A DNA stretch of 64,000 nucleotides from Actinernus sp. WN-2022 (Eukaryota; Cnidaria; Anthozoa; Actiniaria; Actinernidae). Both the position numbers and the translations under genes were made by a program. The notes beneath the pieces were generated by a model, which was not told where the DNA came from, searched no databases, and saw only the letters and a program-made list of their open reading frames with translations. Below are positions 63,721-64,000 of the stretch, in pieces; position 1 is the first letter of the stretch; every line of letters begins with the position of its first letter. The stretch covers positions 36,661,867-36,725,866 of the forward strand of contig JAOWCC010001634.1 in the NCBI GenBank assembly GCA_030867875.1, written 5' to 3'.

Positions 63721-64000
63721 TGCCATTTGGATCAGGCATACCAAAATAGTTACGTGCATGAGAATGAAATACATAAATATAATCTACAGTGTTTATCAAA
63801 GCCACAATATAGCCTATTATAAATTATAAATGCATAATTATTGTCACTGAAAGCATTCATCAAGGCTGAACGTAAAGTGAAGTAAGGACTCTCGTTTTCG
63901 TGGTCGTCATGATTGACTCTTCCCTTGTAAAATTCTTTATAGTTTACCAACCACAATGGGTTGTCATTTGTATTGATTTGTGCCTCAATGGGCTCTACCA
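63721..64000. other. Host DNA at window edge
   Basis: No feature apart from the target duplication at its start. Confidence 0.3.

Overview
The window is animal nuclear DNA, most likely from a cnidarian and plausibly a stony coral. That assignment is an inference. It rests on a spliced metazoan gene with GT-AG introns, AT-rich introns full of short DNA-transposon relics, frequent acatgtacatgta strings, and fragments of a Cys-motif/DUF6589-like gene family that I associate with cnidarian genomes. No sequence search was possible.

Host part (1-46578). Positions 1-2760 carry an inverted pair of poly-C repeats. Positions 2800-7720 are a large minisatellite with a 246-bp core unit. From 7.7 to 15.6 kb there are foldback elements and one arm of a 2.2-2.6 kb inverted duplication, whose other arm lies at 43.7-45.8 kb. 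The single clear host gene is a monoglyceride lipase (MGLL-like). It has seven coding exons between 15971 and 35397 that join in frame to a 297-residue protein with an intact Ser-Asp-His triad. Its introns hold a RecQ-like helicase pseudogene, pieces of a degenerate DUF6589-type gene, two related 1.5 kb TA-flanked elements, a piggyBac-like element, and several hairpin elements with 9-bp target duplications. Between 35.4 and 43 kb lie a SINE-like repeat, two back-to-back MITEs that share one 9-bp target, a 55-bp minisatellite, a LINE 3' fragment, and a 1.3 kb MULE-like element carrying a captured gene fragment.

Polinton/Maverick (46579-63392). The main object is a complete Polinton-type virus-like transposon of about 16.8 kb with no broken genes. 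It has terminal inverted repeats that each begin with a 135-bp near-perfect hairpin, and TGTTC(A) on both sides as the target duplication. It is inserted in a 110-bp tandem repeat. Intronless genes are, left to right: protein-primed DNA polymerase B (+); retroviral-type integrase (-); small membrane proteins, a tandem pair of overlapping paralogues, a packaging ATPase and a double jelly-roll major capsid protein (all -); a membrane protein (+); a conserved 421-aa protein and a 134-aa protein (-); a putative penton/minor capsid protein and a glycine-rich membrane protein (+); a TFIIB-like transcription factor, a Cys-rich protein, an F-box/ankyrin protein and a 318-aa protein of unknown function (-).

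How the element seems to work. Polymerase and integrase are the replication and insertion pair. Capsid, penton candidate, ATPase and membrane proteins could build a particle. The TFIIB-like factor, Cys-rich protein, F-box/ankyrin protein and 318-aa protein look like an early or host-interaction block. Two kinds of promoter-like sequence are visible. One is a cassette of about 60-95 bp present six times: twice in each TIR and upstream of two internal genes. The other is TATA-rich palindromes only a few bases from the start codons of divergent gene pairs. The capsid/ATPase/small-gene block is packed with overlapping stop and start codons. I saw no adenovirus-type maturation protease.
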